This document shows, piece after piece, positions 29,624 to 40,821 of a DNA stretch of 57,284 nt (position 1 is the first letter of the stretch; every line of letters starts with the position of its first letter). The notes under the pieces were generated by a model. It ran no database searches, had not been told where the DNA came from, and was given only the letters and a program-made list of their open reading frames with translations. The translations under genes and the position numbers were made by a program. This stretch comes from Acidithiobacillus sulfuriphilus. Lineage in GTDB: Bacteria; Pseudomonadota; Gammaproteobacteria; Acidithiobacillales; Acidithiobacillaceae. The stretch lies in contig NZ_RIZI01000189.1 in NCBI RefSeq assembly GCF_003721225.1, positions 1 to 57,284 of the forward strand, in the 5' to 3' direction.

Positions 29624-30991
29624 ATGACAAGACAATGGTTTGGCACCGATGGGGTGCGGGGTACGGTGGGTGATTCCATCATCCATCCGGAATGGATCTT
29701 GCGCCTTGGCTGGGCTGCCGGTCATGTCCTGACGGCGGGGGCCACTACCGCCCGCGCCAAGGTGATTATCGGCAAGGATACGCGGCTGTCTGGCTACATG
29801 CTGGAGTCGGCTCTGGAGGCCGGCCTGGCGGCGGCAGGAGTGGATGTCCTCCTTGTCGGACCCCTGCCCACGCCAGCCATCGCCTATCTGACCCGTACCC
29901 TGCGGGCCGATGCGGGCATTGTCATCAGCGCCTCCCATAACCCTTTCCCCGATAATGGCATTAAATTCTTCTCCGCCGATGGCTACAAGCTGCCGGACCA
30001 TCTGGAGGAGGAGATCGAGTCATGGATCGCCCGGCCCATGACCCTTCCCAGCCCGGAAAAGCTGGGGAAGGCGCGGCGGGTGGAGGATGCGGCGGGGCGC
30101 TATGTGGAGTTTTGCAAGACCACCTTCCCGGCGGGAGAAGACCTGCGTGGCCTGAGGTTGGTCCTCGATTGCGCCCATGGGGCCAATTATAAGGTTGCCC
30201 CCATGGTCTTTGGGGAACTGGGTGCCAGCCTGCATCTGATTGGCGCCGAGCCCAATGGGATCAATATCAATGATCAGGTGGGATCCACGGCGCCGGAAGC
30301 CTTGCGCGCGGAGGTGCTGCGCCAGGAAGCCGATGTGGGGATCGCCTTCGATGGAGATGGTGACCGCCTGATCCTGGTGGATCATGGCGGCCATTTTGTC
30401 GATGGCGACGAGATCCTCTTGCTCCTGGCCCGCGAAATGCAGGCCCGCGGCGGTCTGGCCGGGGTGGTGGGCACGGTGATGAGCAATCTCGCCCTGGAGC
30501 AGGCCTTGCATGAATTGAATCTGCCTTTTGTGCGGGCCCCGGTAGGGGATCGCTATGTGCTTGAGGTCATGCGCCGGGAGGGTTATCCCCTGGGCGGAGA
30601 GTCATCGGGCCATATTATCACCCCCGCCAACAGCACCGGCGACGGGATCCTTGCGGCCCTGGGCGTGTTGGCCATCATGCGCCGGCGCGGGGTGTCCCTG
30701 GCGGAGTTGCGCCGGGGCTACCGGCCCTTCCCGCAGGTCCTTACCAGTCTGCGCCTGAGGGGGGGCAAGGCCTTGCTCGCCCAGCCCCTGGCGCAGGGTT
30801 TCATTTCCAGCGCCGAACAGCGCCTCTCGGGTTGCGGTCGCTTGCTGGTGCGTCCGTCGGGGACCGAGCCCCTGCTGCGCATCATGGTGGAGGCCAGGGA
30901 TGCCGCCCTTGCCGCCATGGTCGCCGACGAATTGAAGTCTGCCCTTACTCATCTCGCCAGACAAATTGACCCGGCGCAGGCGAGTCTTTAA
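29624..30991 (+). CDS. glmM: phosphoglucosamine mutase
   Basis: Interconverts glucosamine-6-phosphate and -1-phosphate, supplying UDP-GlcNAc for peptidoglycan and LPS. 455 residues from the ATG at 29624, which follows AGGAAG; a longer frame upstream is not supported. The phosphoserine loop ISASHNP places the catalytic serine at about 104, with FDGDGDR metal loop, GEQSSGH-like GGESSGH sugar loop and RPSGTEP phosphate loop. ftsH-folP-glmM is a standard proteobacterial run. Confidence 0.97.
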   Translation: MTRQWFGTDGVRGTVGDSIIHPEWILRLGWAAGHVLTAGATTARAKVIIGKDTRLSGYMLESALEAGLAAAGVDVLLVGPLPTPAIAYLTRTLRADAGIVISASHNPFPDNGIKFFSADGYKLPDHLEEEIESWIARPMTLPSPEKLGKARRVEDAAGRYVEFCKTTFPAGEDLRGLRLVLDCAHGANYKVAPMVFGELGASLHLIGAEPNGININDQVGSTAPEALRAEVLRQEADVGIAFDGDGDRLILVDHGGHFVDGDEILLLLAREMQARGGLAGVVGTVMSNLALEQALHELNLPFVRAPVGDRYVLEVMRREGYPLGGESSGHIITPANSTGDGILAALGVLAIMRRRGVSLAELRRGYRPFPQVLTSLRLRGGKALLAQPLAQGFISSAEQRLSGCGRLLVRPSGTEPLLRIMVEARDAALAAMVADELKSALTHLARQIDPAQASL

Positions 30992-31026
30992 ACTGCTGCG
31001 GCTATAGTGGGAAAGGAAGAAAAAAC

Positions 31027-31797
31027 GTGCGCCAGATCATGGTTGCGGCTAACTGGAAGATGAACGGCCTGAGTGCCGACGCCGTGCATTTGACGAGGGC
31101 TATCCTGGATGCGGGTCTGGATCCGACCCATCCCGAGGTGGTGATTTTCCCTCCGTATACCTTGCTCCACGTCGTTGCGCAGGAGGCCAAGGCGAGCGCC
31201 CTGCGCTGGGGTGGCCAAAATCTCTTTTGGGAACCCAGCGGAGCCTTCACCGGAGAGATTTCGGGCGCCATGTTGCGGGATCTGGGCTGCCGGTATGTGC
31301 TGGTTGGCCATTCCGAGCGCCGCCAGATCTTCGCCGAGACCGATGCCGACGTGGCAAGAAAATTGAGTGCGGCCCAGGCCGCCGGTTTGATCCCCATCGT
31401 TTGCGTGGGCGAGAGTGAGGGGGAACGGTTGGCTGGGGAGACCGAAGCCGTCCTGCAGCGGCAGATAACGCATATACTCCCTTATGTGGGTACTGGCGCC
31501 CAGCCCAATCTGGTGATCGCCTATGAGCCCATCTGGGCCATCGGCACCGGGCAGACGGCGAGTCCTGAACAGGCGCAGGAGGTCCATGCCTTCATCCGCG
31601 GTCTCGTTGCCGGGCAGTCGGAGGCCTTGGCCAAACGCCTGATGATTTTGTATGGAGGTAGTGTGAAAGGCAATAACGCAGCCTCACTTTTCGCCAAGGC
31701 CGATATTGATGGCGGGCTGATTGGGGGGGCATCCTTGCAGGCGGGAGAGTTCCTGCAGATTTGCCGCGCCGCAGAAGCCAATGGTCGAGGAGGATAA
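31027..31797 (+). CDS. tpiA: triosephosphate isomerase
   Basis: Interconverts dihydroxyacetone phosphate and glyceraldehyde-3-phosphate. 256 residues with Lys11 (ANWKMNG), His in LVGHSERR, catalytic Glu in AYEPIWAIGTG and the phosphate loop YGGSVKG. Start is GTG at 31027 behind GGAAGG. The tpiA-secG-tRNA-Leu-nuoA order is shared with many beta- and gammaproteobacteria. Confidence 0.97.
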   Translation: MRQIMVAANWKMNGLSADAVHLTRAILDAGLDPTHPEVVIFPPYTLLHVVAQEAKASALRWGGQNLFWEPSGAFTGEISGAMLRDLGCRYVLVGHSERRQIFAETDADVARKLSAAQAAGLIPIVCVGESEGERLAGETEAVLQRQITHILPYVGTGAQPNLVIAYEPIWAIGTGQTASPEQAQEVHAFIRGLVAGQSEALAKRLMILYGGSVKGNNAASLFAKADIDGGLIGGASLQAGEFLQICRAAEANGRGG

Positions 31798-31800
31798 CGC

Positions 31801-32196
31801 ATGTATACCGTGCTGATGGTGGTCCAGGTTCTGTTGTGTGTCGTGCTGGTAGCCCTGGTGCTGGTGCAGAAGGGGCAGGGCGCCGATATTGGCGCCGTTT
31901 TTGGCGGGGGTGCCTCTCAAACGGTATTCGGGGCGCGGGGTGCGGGCAACTTTTTGAGCCATGTCACGGCCATTGTCGGTGCCCTGTTTTTTCTCAACAG
32001 CCTTGGGCTGGCCTATCTTTCCGATCATGCCCAAAATAGTGTGGTATCCGGCATCGCGCTGCCCAGCACGGCGCCCATCGCGGGACCGGCTAGCCCATCG
32101 GGCAGCAAGCCCGCGACCTCTCCGGCCGCCGCGCCTGCGGTATCGGCGTTGGCGGGGAGCGCGGCATCCGCTTCCGGAGCGACGCCCAAGCCTTGA
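31801..32196 (+). CDS. secG: protein translocase subunit SecG
   Basis: Small auxiliary subunit of the SecYEG channel. 131 residues with two transmembrane helices ([19 protein letters not shown] and the segment around [17 protein letters not shown]), the cytoplasmic loop [22 protein letters not shown], and a long Ala/Pro/Ser tail of low complexity, typical of proteobacterial SecG. It begins three bases after tpiA. Its TGA stop is part of a TTGACG that may be the tRNA-Leu -35 box. Confidence 0.95.
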   Translation: MYTVLMVVQVLLCVVLVALVLVQKGQGADIGAVFGGGASQTVFGARGAGNFLSHVTAIVGALFFLNSLGLAYLSDHAQNSVVSGIALPSTAPIAGPASPSGSKPATSPAAAPAVSALAGSAASASGATPKP

Positions 32197-32221
32197 CGCG
32201 TCCGTGATAGCATGAGAAAGT
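32193..32221 (+). promoter_or_regulatory. possible tRNA-Leu promoter over the secG stop
   Basis: TTGACG (32193-32198) contains the secG TGA. A 17-bp spacer leads to GAAAGT (32216-32221), a poor -10 box, 12 bp ahead of the tRNA. Position and spacing match the tRNA-Val and tRNA-Pro promoters, but the -10 match is weak. Confidence 0.3.
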
Positions 32222-32233
32222 TCTCAACGTAAA

Positions 32234-32318
32234 GCCGAAGTGGTGAAATTGGTAGACACACCGTCTTGAGGGGGCGGCGGCGCAAGCCATACCGGTTCGA
32301 GTCCGGTCTTCGGCACCA
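32234..32318 (+). tRNA. tRNA-Leu (GAG)
   Basis: An 85-nt class II tRNA with a long variable arm, 5' GCCGAAG pairing with CTTCGGC, anticodon GAG in TTGAGGG, T-arm GGTTCGAGTCC and encoded CCA at 32316-32318. Confidence 0.95.
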
Positions 32319-32322
32319 AATT

Positions 32323-32346
32323 GCAGCCTTTGATGGCTGCTTTTTT
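32323..32346 (+). terminator. rho-independent terminator after tRNA-Leu
   Basis: GCAGCC-TTTGAT-GGCTGC hairpin (32323-32340) followed by six T (32341-32346), five bases past the tRNA CCA. It separates the ftsH-secG operon from the nuo operon. Confidence 0.88.
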
Positions 32347-32357
32347 GTCTCAAAAGT

Positions 32358-32386
32358 CTGATAACGCATTGATTTATTAATATAAA
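32358..32386 (+). promoter_or_regulatory. probable promoter of the nuo operon
   Basis: CTGATA (32358-32363), a 17-bp AT-rich spacer and TATAAA (32381-32386) lie in the most AT-rich stretch of the region, just after a terminator. The transcript would start near 32393, about 70 bases before nuoA. Confidence 0.5.
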
Positions 32387-32461
32387 AATAAACTTATGAC
32401 AGGCGCAGACAGGTGGTCGGACGAGACCCTGCTGCAGCCTGCTTGGCGGGGGGTGGTGCGG

Positions 32462-32818
32462 ATGTTGACTCACTATTTGCCAGTACTCATCTTCTTGTTC
32501 ATCGCGCTGCTGGTAGGCGTGGTGCCGCTGCTGTTGGGGGCGGCGCTGGGTCCCAGCAAACCCGACAGCGAGAAATTGTCCCCTTATGAGTGCGGTTTTG
32601 AGGCCTTTGAAGATGCGCGCATGAAGTTCGATGTGCGCTATTACCTGGTGGCCATTCTCTTCATCCTTTTCGACCTGGAAATCGCCTTTCTGTTCCCTTG
32701 GGCGGTGGTTTTTGACCAGATCGGATTGGTGGGCTTTGTGGCGATGCTGATTTTTCTGGGCATTCTGGTGATCGGGTTCATCTATGAATGGAAAAAAGGG
32801 GCGCTGGAATGGGAATAG
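32462..32818 (+). CDS. nuoA: NADH-quinone oxidoreductase subunit A
   Basis: Three-helix membrane subunit of complex I at the junction with the peripheral arm. 118 residues from the ATG at 32462 (family standard about 118-120); a longer frame from 32396 lacks a ribosome-binding site and begins almost at the predicted transcript start. Motifs include [19 protein letters not shown] and the [10 protein letters not shown] helix. The last 10 bp overlap nuoB. Confidence 0.96.
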   Translation: MLTHYLPVLIFLFIALLVGVVPLLLGAALGPSKPDSEKLSPYECGFEAFEDARMKFDVRYYLVAILFILFDLEIAFLFPWAVVFDQIGLVGFVAMLIFLGILVIGFIYEWKKGALEWE

Positions 32819-33285
32819 AAGGCGTTCTGGAGAAGGGTTTCGTCACTACCACCATTGATACGGTGGTGAACTGGAGCAGGACCGGCTCCCTTTGGCCCAT
32901 GACCTTCGGGCTGGCCTGCTGCGCGGTGGAAATGATGCATGCAGGCGCCGCGCGCTACGACCTGGATCGTTTCGGCATCGTTTTCCGGCCGAGCCCGCGG
33001 CAGTCCGATGTCATGATCGTGGCCGGAACGCTGGTGAACAAGATGGCCCCTGCCCTGCGCAAGGTCTATGATCAGATGCCGGAACCCCGCTGGGTGGTCT
33101 CCATGGGTTCCTGTGCCAATGGGGGGGGCTACTACCATTACTCCTACTCGGTGGTCCGCGGCTGCGATCGCATCGTTCCCGTGGATATTTATGTGCCGGG
33201 CTGTCCGCCCACTGCCGAAGCGCTGCTTTTCGGCCTGGTGCAGTTGCAGAAAAAAATCCGTCGTACCAATACGATCGCCCGGTGA
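32809..33285 (+). CDS. nuoB: NADH-quinone oxidoreductase subunit B
   Basis: Carries the terminal N2 [4Fe-4S] cluster that reduces quinone. 158 residues from the ATG at 32809; N2 ligands Cys37 and Cys38 (LACCAVEMM), Cys102 and Cys132 (PGCPPTAE) are all present, including the tandem cysteine pair unique to this subunit. Confidence 0.98.
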   Translation: MGIEGVLEKGFVTTTIDTVVNWSRTGSLWPMTFGLACCAVEMMHAGAARYDLDRFGIVFRPSPRQSDVMIVAGTLVNKMAPALRKVYDQMPEPRWVVSMGSCANGGGYYHYSYSVVRGCDRIVPVDIYVPGCPPTAEALLFGLVQLQKKIRRTNTIAR

Positions 33286-33288
33286 CCC

Positions 33289-33897
33289 ATGACGGACCTA
33301 CTGGAAAACTTGCGTCTCCACATCTACGAGGGCCTCGGCGAAAAAATCCGCGATGCGCGCCTGCGCCTCGGTGAGCTGACCATTGAGCTGGACCGCGAAG
33401 GCTTCTGGGCTGCCTGCCGCTGGTTGCGTGATGACTCGGTCTGTGCCTTCGATCAACTGGTGGATCTGTGTGGTGTGGATTATGGGGAATATGGCGACAC
33501 CCCTTGGGAGGGGCCCCGCTTTGCCGTGGTTTATCACCTTCTTTCCTTGCGCCACAACCAGCGGCTGAGGGTGCGCGTCTTTCTGGATGACGAGATCCCG
33601 GTGGTGCCGTCCGTGGTGGATTTGTGGAGTGCCGCAAACTGGTTCGAGCGGGAGGCCTTTGATCTTTTCGGCCTGTTTTTCGACGGTCATCCGGATTTGC
33701 GCCGCCTGCTGACGGACTACGGTTTTGTCGGCTATCCCTTCCGCAAGGACTTCCCCCTGGTGGGGACCGTCGAAATGCGCTACGACGCGGACCGCCAACG
33801 GGTGATCTACGAGCCTACCCGCACCGAAGAGCGGGATGTGGTGCCGCGTATCATCCGCGCCGATGAGGAGGGTCGCTACAATGCCAGAAATCAATAA
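33289..33897 (+). CDS. nuoC: NADH-quinone oxidoreductase subunit C
   Basis: 30-kDa peripheral-arm subunit that helps form the quinone pocket. 202 residues with [16 protein letters not shown], the signature [30 protein letters not shown] region and HPLRKDFPL-like [10 protein letters not shown]. Separate from nuoD, unlike the fused enterobacterial NuoCD. The 3' end overlaps nuoD by 17 bp. Confidence 0.97.
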   Translation: MTDLLENLRLHIYEGLGEKIRDARLRLGELTIELDREGFWAACRWLRDDSVCAFDQLVDLCGVDYGEYGDTPWEGPRFAVVYHLLSLRHNQRLRVRVFLDDEIPVVPSVVDLWSAANWFEREAFDLFGLFFDGHPDLRRLLTDYGFVGYPFRKDFPLVGTVEMRYDADRQRVIYEPTRTEERDVVPRIIRADEEGRYNARNQ

Positions 33898-35134
33898 CTT
33901 CACCATGAATTTCGGGCCCCAGCACCCTTCGGCCCATGGGGTGTTGCGCCTCGTCCTGGAGCTGGATGGAGAAGTGATCGAGCGCGCCGATCCCCATATC
34001 GGCCTGCTCCACCGTGCCACGGAGAAACTCGCCGAACACAAAACCTATCTGCAGGCGCTTCCCTACATGGACCGCCTCGATTATGTGTCGATGATGTGCA
34101 ATGAGCACGCCTACTGCATCGCCGTCGAGCGCCTGCTGGGGGTGGATGTGCCCCTGCGCGCCCAGTATATCCGTACCATGTTTGATGAGATCACGCGGGT
34201 TCTCAACCACCTCCTCTGGCTTGGCGCCTATGCCCTGGATGTGGGGGCCATGAGCGTCTTCCTGTACTGTTTTCGCGAGCGGGAAGACCTGATGGATTGC
34301 TACGAGGCCGTGTCGGGCGCTCGCATGCACGCCGCCTATTATCGACCCGGCGGCGTGTACCGCGACCTCCCCGAGGTCATGCCCCAGTATCAGCCATCGC
34401 CTTATCGCGACACCAAGCGCCTGGGGGAGATCAACGCCAATCGCCAAGGCAGCCTCCTTGATTTTATCGATGATTTTACTCGGCGCTTTCCCACCTATGT
34501 GGACGAGTACGAGACGCTTTTGACGGACAATCGCATCTGGAAGCAACGCACGGTAGGGATTGGTGTCGTGAGCCCGGAGCGCGCGGTCCAACTGGGCTTT
34601 TCCGGTCCCATGCTGCGCGCCTCCGGAGTTGCCTGGGATTTGCGCCGGACCCAGCCCTACGCGGCTTATGAGCGGGTGGATTTTGACATCCCCGTGGGTA
34701 GTGCGGGTGATTGTTACGACCGTTATCTGGTGCGTGTGGAAGAGATGCGGCAGAGCAATCGCATCATCGCCCAATGTGTGGACTGGCTGCGTCATAATCC
34801 TGGTCCGGTCCTGACGGATGATTACAAAGTGGCTACCCCCCATCGGGAAGAAATGAAGATGAGCATGGAAGCCCTCATTCATCATTTCAAGTTGTTTTCC
34901 GAGGGCTTTACGGTGCCGGCCGGGGAGGTCTATGCAGCGGTGGAAGCGCCCAAGGGGGAGTTTGGTATTTATCTGCTCTCCGATGGCGCCAACAAGCCCT
35001 ATCGGCTGAAGATCCGGGCTCCCGGCTTCCCCCATCTGGCCGCCATGGATGAGATGGCCCGGGGGCACATGATTGCGGACGTGGTGGCGATTCTGGCGAC
35101 CATGGATATCGTTTTCGGCGAAATTGACAGGTAA
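33881..35134 (+). CDS. nuoD: NADH-quinone oxidoreductase subunit D
   Basis: 49-kDa subunit forming the quinone-binding cavity with NuoB. 417 residues; the start ATG at 33881 follows GAGGAGGG and gives the conserved [19 protein letters not shown]-terminus with the quinone-site His. [16 protein letters not shown], the [15 protein letters not shown] loop and the C-terminal DxVFGEIDR are typical. Belongs to the NiFe-hydrogenase large-subunit fold but lacks metal cysteines, as expected. Confidence 0.98.
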   Translation: MPEINNFTMNFGPQHPSAHGVLRLVLELDGEVIERADPHIGLLHRATEKLAEHKTYLQALPYMDRLDYVSMMCNEHAYCIAVERLLGVDVPLRAQYIRTMFDEITRVLNHLLWLGAYALDVGAMSVFLYCFREREDLMDCYEAVSGARMHAAYYRPGGVYRDLPEVMPQYQPSPYRDTKRLGEINANRQGSLLDFIDDFTRRFPTYVDEYETLLTDNRIWKQRTVGIGVVSPERAVQLGFSGPMLRASGVAWDLRRTQPYAAYERVDFDIPVGSAGDCYDRYLVRVEEMRQSNRIIAQCVDWLRHNPGPVLTDDYKVATPHREEMKMSMEALIHHFKLFSEGFTVPAGEVYAAVEAPKGEFGIYLLSDGANKPYRLKIRAPGFPHLAAMDEMARGHMIADVVAILATMDIVFGEIDR

Positions 35135-35138
35135 GCGG

Positions 35139-35630
35139 ATGTTATCCGAACAGGCTCTTACAGAAATCGCCCGGGAACGGGCTAAATATCCGGAGGACCG
35201 GGCCCAGTCGGCCTTGCTGGCGGCCCTGCGCATTGCCCAGGAAGATCAGGGCTTTCTCGCGACGGAAGTGATGGATTACGTTGCCCATCTGCTGGGTATT
35301 GAACCCATCCGCGCCTATGAGGTGGCTACTTTTTACTCGATGTATGATTTGCAGCCCGTGGGCCGCCACAAAATTTGCGTATGCGGTAGCGTATCCTGTT
35401 TTCTCCGTGGTTCGGACCAGATCCTCGCCCATCTGGAGGAGCAACTGGGAATCAAGGTGGGCGAGACGACCCCCGATGGACTCTTCACGTTGCGGGAAGT
35501 GGAGTGTCTGGGGGCCTGCCTGGGCGCGCCCATGATGCAAGTGGGCGACCGTTATTATGAAAATCTGACCAAGGATCGGGTGGATAGCATTCTCGCGGCG
35601 CTCCGTGAGGGAGGCGACGATGTGGGTTAA
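35139..35630 (+). CDS. nuoE: NADH-quinone oxidoreductase subunit E
   Basis: 24-kDa thioredoxin-like subunit with the N1a [2Fe-2S] cluster. 163 residues; ligands Cys82 and Cys87 (CX4C in CGSVSC) and Cys123 and Cys127 (CLGAC). An extra Cys80 precedes the motif. It overlaps nuoF by 11 bp. Confidence 0.97.
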   Translation: MLSEQALTEIARERAKYPEDRAQSALLAALRIAQEDQGFLATEVMDYVAHLLGIEPIRAYEVATFYSMYDLQPVGRHKICVCGSVSCFLRGSDQILAHLEEQLGIKVGETTPDGLFTLREVECLGACLGAPMMQVGDRYYENLTKDRVDSILAALREGGDDVG

Positions 35631-36903
35631 TGGTGTTACCTTGCAAAATCGCGGCCTGGAGGATTCCCATCGCCTGGCGGTATATGAGGCGAGCAGCGGT
35701 TACCGGACCCTCCGCGAGGTCTTGCTCCGGCCCGTTGCACCCGAACAGATCATTACCGAAATGAAAAAATCCGGCCTGCGCGGCCGTGGCGGTGCGGGTT
35801 TCCCTACGGGTCTGAAATGGAGTTTCATGCCCAAGGGGGTTACCGGTACGAAATATCTCCTGTGTAATGCGGATGAGGGGGAGCCCGGCACCTGCAAGGA
35901 CCGGGATATCATGCGCTATGATCCGCACCGGCTCATTGAGGGGATGCTCATCGGCGCCTACGCCATGGGTGCGCGGGCGGGCTATATTTATATCCGCGGT
36001 GAATTCGTCGAACCCATTCATATCGTCGAGGCTGCCTTGGCCGAGGCTTATGAGGCGGGCTTGCTGGGAAATCATATTCTCGGTACCGGATTTTCCTTTG
36101 ATCTCCACGTGCATCGAGGCGCCGGCGCCTATATTTGCGGGGAGGAAACGGCCCTCATGGAGTCCATCGAGGGGAAAAAGGGGCAACCCCGTTTCAAACC
36201 GCCCTTTCCCGCCAGCTATGGGCTCTATGGACAGCCCACCACCATCAACAATGTCGAAACCTTTGCCTCGGTGCCCGATATCATCAGCAAGGGAGGCGAC
36301 TGGTTTCTCCATCTGGGTAAGCCCAACAACGGCGGTACCAAAATTTTCTCCGTAACCGGCCATGTGCAGCGTCCGGGGAACTATGAAGTCCCCATGGGGA
36401 CGCCCTTCAAGGACCTTCTGGCCATGGCCGGCGGGCTTTTCCCGGAGCGGAAATTGAAGGCGGTGATTCCCGGCGGGACGAGCACGCCCATGGTGGCCGG
36501 CGAGGTCATGATGGATACGACCATGGATTATGATGCCATCTCCAAGGCGGGCTCCGCCCTGGGGGCGGGGTCGGTTATCGTCATGGATGATAGCGTCTGC
36601 ATGGTAAAGACCGTGGAGCGGATTGCGCGTTTCTATATGCATGAGTCCTGCGGCCAGTGTACCCCTTGCCGGGAAGGCATGGGGTGGCTGTGGCGGGTGA
36701 TGCACCGCATCGAGCATGGTCAGGGCCGGGAGGAGGATCTGCAACTGCTGCTGGATGTGGGGGCACGTATCGAAGGCCGTACCATTTGCGCGCTGGCCGA
36801 CGGGGGGGTGGCGCCGGTGGTCAGCTCCATTCGCCTTTTCCGCAGTGAGTACGAATACCACATTCAGCACAAGCGCTGTTTAGTGACGACGGGAGCAGGG
36901 TGA
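35620..36903 (+). CDS. nuoF: NADH-quinone oxidoreductase subunit F
   Basis: 51-kDa subunit binding NADH and FMN and the N3 [4Fe-4S] cluster. 427 residues; [14 protein letters not shown] (54-67) is the FMN/NADH loop, [13 protein letters not shown] the second nucleotide segment, and N3 ligands are Cys344, 347, 350 (SCGQCTPC) and Cys390 (TICAL). After Cys390 it reads [15 protein letters not shown], where most homologues have a Trp-Pro-Val-containing sequence. ATG at 35620 follows GGGAGG. Confidence 0.97.
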   Translation: MWVNGVTLQNRGLEDSHRLAVYEASSGYRTLREVLLRPVAPEQIITEMKKSGLRGRGGAGFPTGLKWSFMPKGVTGTKYLLCNADEGEPGTCKDRDIMRYDPHRLIEGMLIGAYAMGARAGYIYIRGEFVEPIHIVEAALAEAYEAGLLGNHILGTGFSFDLHVHRGAGAYICGEETALMESIEGKKGQPRFKPPFPASYGLYGQPTTINNVETFASVPDIISKGGDWFLHLGKPNNGGTKIFSVTGHVQRPGNYEVPMGTPFKDLLAMAGGLFPERKLKAVIPGGTSTPMVAGEVMMDTTMDYDAISKAGSALGAGSVIVMDDSVCMVKTVERIARFYMHESCGQCTPCREGMGWLWRVMHRIEHGQGREEDLQLLLDVGARIEGRTICALADGGVAPVVSSIRLFRSEYEYHIQHKRCLVTTGAG

Positions 36904-39257
36904 TGCCGATTATTGAAATCGACGGTAAGCCGATTGATGTTGCGCCGGGAACCACCATCATGGAAGCGGCGCAGGCGCTGGGGATTTATATTCCTTTTTT
37001 CTGCTATCACCCCAAACTTTCGGTGGCGGCCAATTGCCGGATGTGCTTGGTGGATGTGGAGAAGGCCCCCAAGCCCTTGCCCGCCTGCGCAACCCCCGTG
37101 GCAGACGGCATGAAGGTCTCCACGGCCTCCCGCAAGGCGAAAATGGCGCAGCAGGGAGTGCTGGAATTTCTCCTCATCAATCATCCCCTGGATTGCCCCA
37201 TTTGCGATCAGGGCGGCGAATGTCCTTTGCAGGATATCACCATGGGCTTTGCCAATCCCCATAGCCAGTATACGGAAGAGAAGCGGGTAGTGGAGGACAA
37301 GGATATCGGCCCCCTCATCGCCACGGAAATGACGCGCTGCATTCAGTGTACGCGCTGTGTGCGCTTTGGTCAGGAAATTGGCGGCATCATGGAACTGGGT
37401 GCGACGGGACGCGGCGAGCGCATGGCCATCGGCACCTATGTGGCCCAGGCGGTGCGGTCCGAATTGTCGGGTAACATGATCGATTTATGTCCGGTGGGCG
37501 CGCTCACCAGCAAACCATTTCGCTTTACGGCACGCAACTGGGAGCTGAAACATACCCCGGGCATTTGCCCCCACTGTTCCACCGGCTGTCATATTGATAT
37601 TCAAAGTCGTGGCCGGGAAGTGATGCGGGTCTTGCCGCGACCGGCGGAGGCTGTCAATGAGGAATGGATCTGCGACAAGGGACGCTTCGCCTATGCGGGG
37701 CTGGCGGCCGATGATCGCGTGACCCAGCCCCTGCTGCGGGTGGATGGCGAATGGCGTGAAGTGAGTTGGGCAGAGGCCCTGGATGCCACCGTCGGCGGAA
37801 TAGAGCATCTCTTGCGTGAACACGGCGCCCAGCAACTGGGAGGGTTGATCTCTGCGCGGGCCAGCGTCGAAGAACTTTTCCTTTTCCAAGGATTGCTGCG
37901 CGGGATCGGCAGCCCCCACGTGGACCATCGTTTGACGCAGCAGGATTTTCGCGCCGACGCGGCCATGCCGCTCTACCCAGCCTTGAACATGGCCCTGGAG
38001 GATCTGGAGCGGGAGCCGGTGATCCTGCTCTGTCACGGCTTCCCGCGTAACGAACAGCCCCTGACCAATCATCGCCTGCGTAAGGCGGTCCTCGCGGGCG
38101 GGCAGATTTTTGTCCTGGCCGAGCAGCAGCGGGACTTCAATTACCCGGTAACGCAAATCGTTGCCGGCGCCGGGGCGGACGTTGCTCTTTATGAACGGCT
38201 TTGCCGCTACCTTGAGCAGCCCGAGGCTATTGCCGAACTGCAGGGCGATACGGTCTTGGTAAGGGCGGCACAGGCCCTGCGTGCGGCGGACAATCCCGTG
38301 ATCCTGGTGGGCAGCGGCGCCCTGCGCCACCCCCGGGCAGCCGAACTTTTGTACTGGATCGGGCAAGTCGCCGCCCTTGCCGGCGGGCGGCTCAGTTGGT
38401 TGGGAGAAGGCGCCAACAGTGCCGGGGCTTGGATTGCCGGGTGCATTCCCCATCGTCTTCCGGGCGGCGCCGCGAGCCCCCAGCAGGGGTTGCCGGCGGG
38501 GGCCATGTGGGCGTCGGGCCTGAAAGGCTACGTCCTCATGGATTGTGAACCTACCCTGGATTGCTGGGATGGCGCCGCGGCGGAACATGCCTTATGCGCA
38601 GCGGAGTTGGTGATCAGTATCGGCTGCTTTTCCAGGGAGGCGCAGCGCTACGCCCATGTCATTCTGCCGGCAGTCGCCTTTGGCGAAGGGGCGGGGCGCT
38701 ACATCAACAATGAGGGACGTGAACAGCCTTTCCGCGCGGCGGTGCGGGCAGCGGGCGAAGCGCGTCCGGGCTGGAAGATCCTGCGGGTGCTGGGGCATAG
38801 CCTGGGGGTGGAGGACTTCGCCTTTATGGAATTGGAGGAGGTGACCCGGGCATGGCAACGGGCGGTGGGCGAGTTCCCCCTCGATGTGACGCCCCTCGCC
38901 CCTTTCCCCCACTGTGCATCCGGGGCGCACACGGCAGCGCCGCTGTTGCGCATGGGAGAATGGCCCTTGTATCGGAGCGACCCGTTGGTCCGGCGCTCTG
39001 CGCCCTTGGCCCAGCAGGCGGTCGCGCGTCTGCACCCGGAGCAGGCGGCAGCCCTGCAACTGCACCCCGGGGTCGTGGAAATCACCACGGCCACCGGCAA
39101 AGCCCTGCTGCCGCTGGTTCTGGACCGCAAGATCCCCATGGGCGCCGTATGGGTACCCATGGGCTTTCCGGAGACCCGGGACCTTGGCCCGGCCATGGGC
39201 CCCTGTGCGATCGCCTCGGCCCCGACGGTTGCGGCCGCCGCTCTGGCGGCGGTTTAG
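36903..39257 (+). CDS. nuoG: NADH-quinone oxidoreductase subunit G, with N7 motif
   Basis: 75-kDa electron-wire subunit. 784 residues from the ATG at 36903 (GTG at 36900 is an alternative overlapping the nuoF stop). N-terminal [2Fe-2S] N1b: Cys34, 45, 48, 62; N5 with His94, Cys98, 101, 107; N4 from CIQCTRC plus DLCPVGAL. A further CX2CX3CX27C (Cys222, 225, 229, 257) is the exact N7 pattern of E. coli and Thermus, which many proteobacteria lack. The C-terminal molybdopterin-type domain is degenerate, as usual for NuoG. Confidence 0.97.
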   Translation: MPIIEIDGKPIDVAPGTTIMEAAQALGIYIPFFCYHPKLSVAANCRMCLVDVEKAPKPLPACATPVADGMKVSTASRKAKMAQQGVLEFLLINHPLDCPICDQGGECPLQDITMGFANPHSQYTEEKRVVEDKDIGPLIATEMTRCIQCTRCVRFGQEIGGIMELGATGRGERMAIGTYVAQAVRSELSGNMIDLCPVGALTSKPFRFTARNWELKHTPGICPHCSTGCHIDIQSRGREVMRVLPRPAEAVNEEWICDKGRFAYAGLAADDRVTQPLLRVDGEWREVSWAEALDATVGGIEHLLREHGAQQLGGLISARASVEELFLFQGLLRGIGSPHVDHRLTQQDFRADAAMPLYPALNMALEDLEREPVILLCHGFPRNEQPLTNHRLRKAVLAGGQIFVLAEQQRDFNYPVTQIVAGAGADVALYERLCRYLEQPEAIAELQGDTVLVRAAQALRAADNPVILVGSGALRHPRAAELLYWIGQVAALAGGRLSWLGEGANSAGAWIAGCIPHRLPGGAASPQQGLPAGAMWASGLKGYVLMDCEPTLDCWDGAAAEHALCAAELVISIGCFSREAQRYAHVILPAVAFGEGAGRYINNEGREQPFRAAVRAAGEARPGWKILRVLGHSLGVEDFAFMELEEVTRAWQRAVGEFPLDVTPLAPFPHCASGAHTAAPLLRMGEWPLYRSDPLVRRSAPLAQQAVARLHPEQAAALQLHPGVVEITTATGKALLPLVLDRKIPMGAVWVPMGFPETRDLGPAMGPCAIASAPTVAAAALAAV

Positions 39258-39265
39258 GGGGTGCC

Positions 39266-40297
39266 GTGAATATCCAAACCCTGCAAGATCATTTCTGGTG
39301 GCCAGTGCTCTGGTCGGTACTCAAGATTCTGGTGGTCGTGGTGCCTCTCCTGCTGGCCGTCGCCTACCTGACCCTCGCCGAACGCAAGGTCATCGGCTAT
39401 ATCCAGGTGCGCCTCGGCCCTAACCGGGTGGGCATCAAGGGTTCCTTGCAACCCATTGCCGATGCCATCAAGCTCCTTTTCAAGGAAATCATCATTCCCA
39501 GCAGCGCCAACCGTTTTCTGTTCCTGGCGGCCCCCGTGCTGGCCTTTGTCCCCGCCATGCTGGTGTGGGCGGCCATTCCTTTTGGGCCGGGCATGGCCAT
39601 CTCCAATATGAATGCCGGCTTGCTCTATGTGCTGGCCATTGCCGGACTGGGAGTGTACGGGATCATCGTCGCGGGATGGGCATCCAATTCCAAATATGCC
39701 TTCCTCGGGGCCATGCGTGCCGCTGCCCAGTTGGTCGCTTACGAAATCGCCATGGGTTTTGCCCTGGTCGGGGTGTTGATGGTGGCGCAGACCCTGGATC
39801 TCAGCAAGATTGTGGAGGCCCAGGCCGGGGGGGGATTCTGGTCCTGGTACTGGCTGCCGCTCTTTCCCTTTTTTCTGATTTACTTCATCTCGGGTGTGGC
39901 GGAAACCAATCGCGCCCCTTTCGATGTGGCCGAGGGCGAGTCGGAAATCGTGGCGGGATTCCATGTGGAATACTCGGGCATGGCCTTTGCGCTCTTTTTT
40001 CTGGCCGAATATGCGAATATGATTTTCGTTTCCATCCTGACGGCCATCCTCTTTCTGGGCGGGTGGTATCCCCCCATCAATCTGCCGCCCTTCACTTGGG
40101 TCCCGGGCACGGCATGGCTGATCGCCAAAACGGCTTTTCTCCTCTTTGTCTTTTTATGGATTCGCGCCACGTTCCCGCGTTACCGTTATGATCAGATCAT
40201 GCGGTTGGGATGGAAAGTATTCATTCCCGTGACTATTGCCTGGATCGTAGTCATTGGTATCGCCTTAGAGACGCCCCTGCGCGTACTCTTGCGCTGA
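39266..40297 (+). CDS. nuoH: NADH-quinone oxidoreductase subunit H
   Basis: Eight-helix membrane subunit that forms the quinone entry channel and links the two arms. 343 residues from GTG at 39266, with AGGGGGTG just ahead; the longer upstream frame runs antisense to nothing real and overlaps nuoG. Conserved [45 protein letters not shown] and VEYSGM motifs present. Confidence 0.97.
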   Translation: MNIQTLQDHFWWPVLWSVLKILVVVVPLLLAVAYLTLAERKVIGYIQVRLGPNRVGIKGSLQPIADAIKLLFKEIIIPSSANRFLFLAAPVLAFVPAMLVWAAIPFGPGMAISNMNAGLLYVLAIAGLGVYGIIVAGWASNSKYAFLGAMRAAAQLVAYEIAMGFALVGVLMVAQTLDLSKIVEAQAGGGFWSWYWLPLFPFFLIYFISGVAETNRAPFDVAEGESEIVAGFHVEYSGMAFALFFLAEYANMIFVSILTAILFLGGWYPPINLPPFTWVPGTAWLIAKTAFLLFVFLWIRATFPRYRYDQIMRLGWKVFIPVTIAWIVVIGIALETPLRVLLR

Positions 40298-40311
40298 GTA
40301 GAGGAAAGCGG

Positions 40312-40803
40312 ATGCAATTCAAGCCGAAGCAGTGGTTCCAGACCTTCTTTCTCACCGAAATGCTGCGTGGTATGCAGCTCACCGGGCGCTATCTTTTCGC
40401 CCGGAAGATTACCGTGCAGTATCCGGAGGAGCGTGCGCCGCAGTCGCCCCGCTTTCGTGGGCTGCACGCCCTGCGCCGCTATCCCAATGGCGAGGAGCGT
40501 TGCATTGCCTGCAAGCTTTGCGAGGCCGTTTGTCCAGCCCTCGCCATCACCATTGAAAGCGAGCAGCGTGATGACGGGACGCGGCGGACGACGCGCTATG
40601 ACATTGATTTGAGCAAATGTATTTTTTGTGGGCTATGTGAAGAATCCTGTCCCGTAGACTCCATCGTCGAAAGCCGGGTTTTTGATTATCATGGGGAAAT
40701 CCGGGCCGATCTGATTTATACCAAAGACATGCTCCTGGCCAACGGTGATCGACTGGAGGCGGAACTCGCCAGCGACCGTGAGTCCGACAGCCGTTATCGA
40801 TGA
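40312..40803 (+). CDS. nuoI: NADH-quinone oxidoreductase subunit I
   Basis: Peripheral-arm ferredoxin-like subunit with clusters N6a and N6b. 163 residues from the ATG at 40312 behind AGAGGAAAG; ligands Cys64, 67, 70, 74 and Cys103, 106, 109, 113. [24 protein letters not shown] is the signature. Confidence 0.98.
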   Translation: MQFKPKQWFQTFFLTEMLRGMQLTGRYLFARKITVQYPEERAPQSPRFRGLHALRRYPNGEERCIACKLCEAVCPALAITIESEQRDDGTRRTTRYDIDLSKCIFCGLCEESCPVDSIVESRVFDYHGEIRADLIYTKDMLLANGDRLEAELASDRESDSRYR

Positions 40804-40821
40804 TAGGGGGAAAACGGGAAC

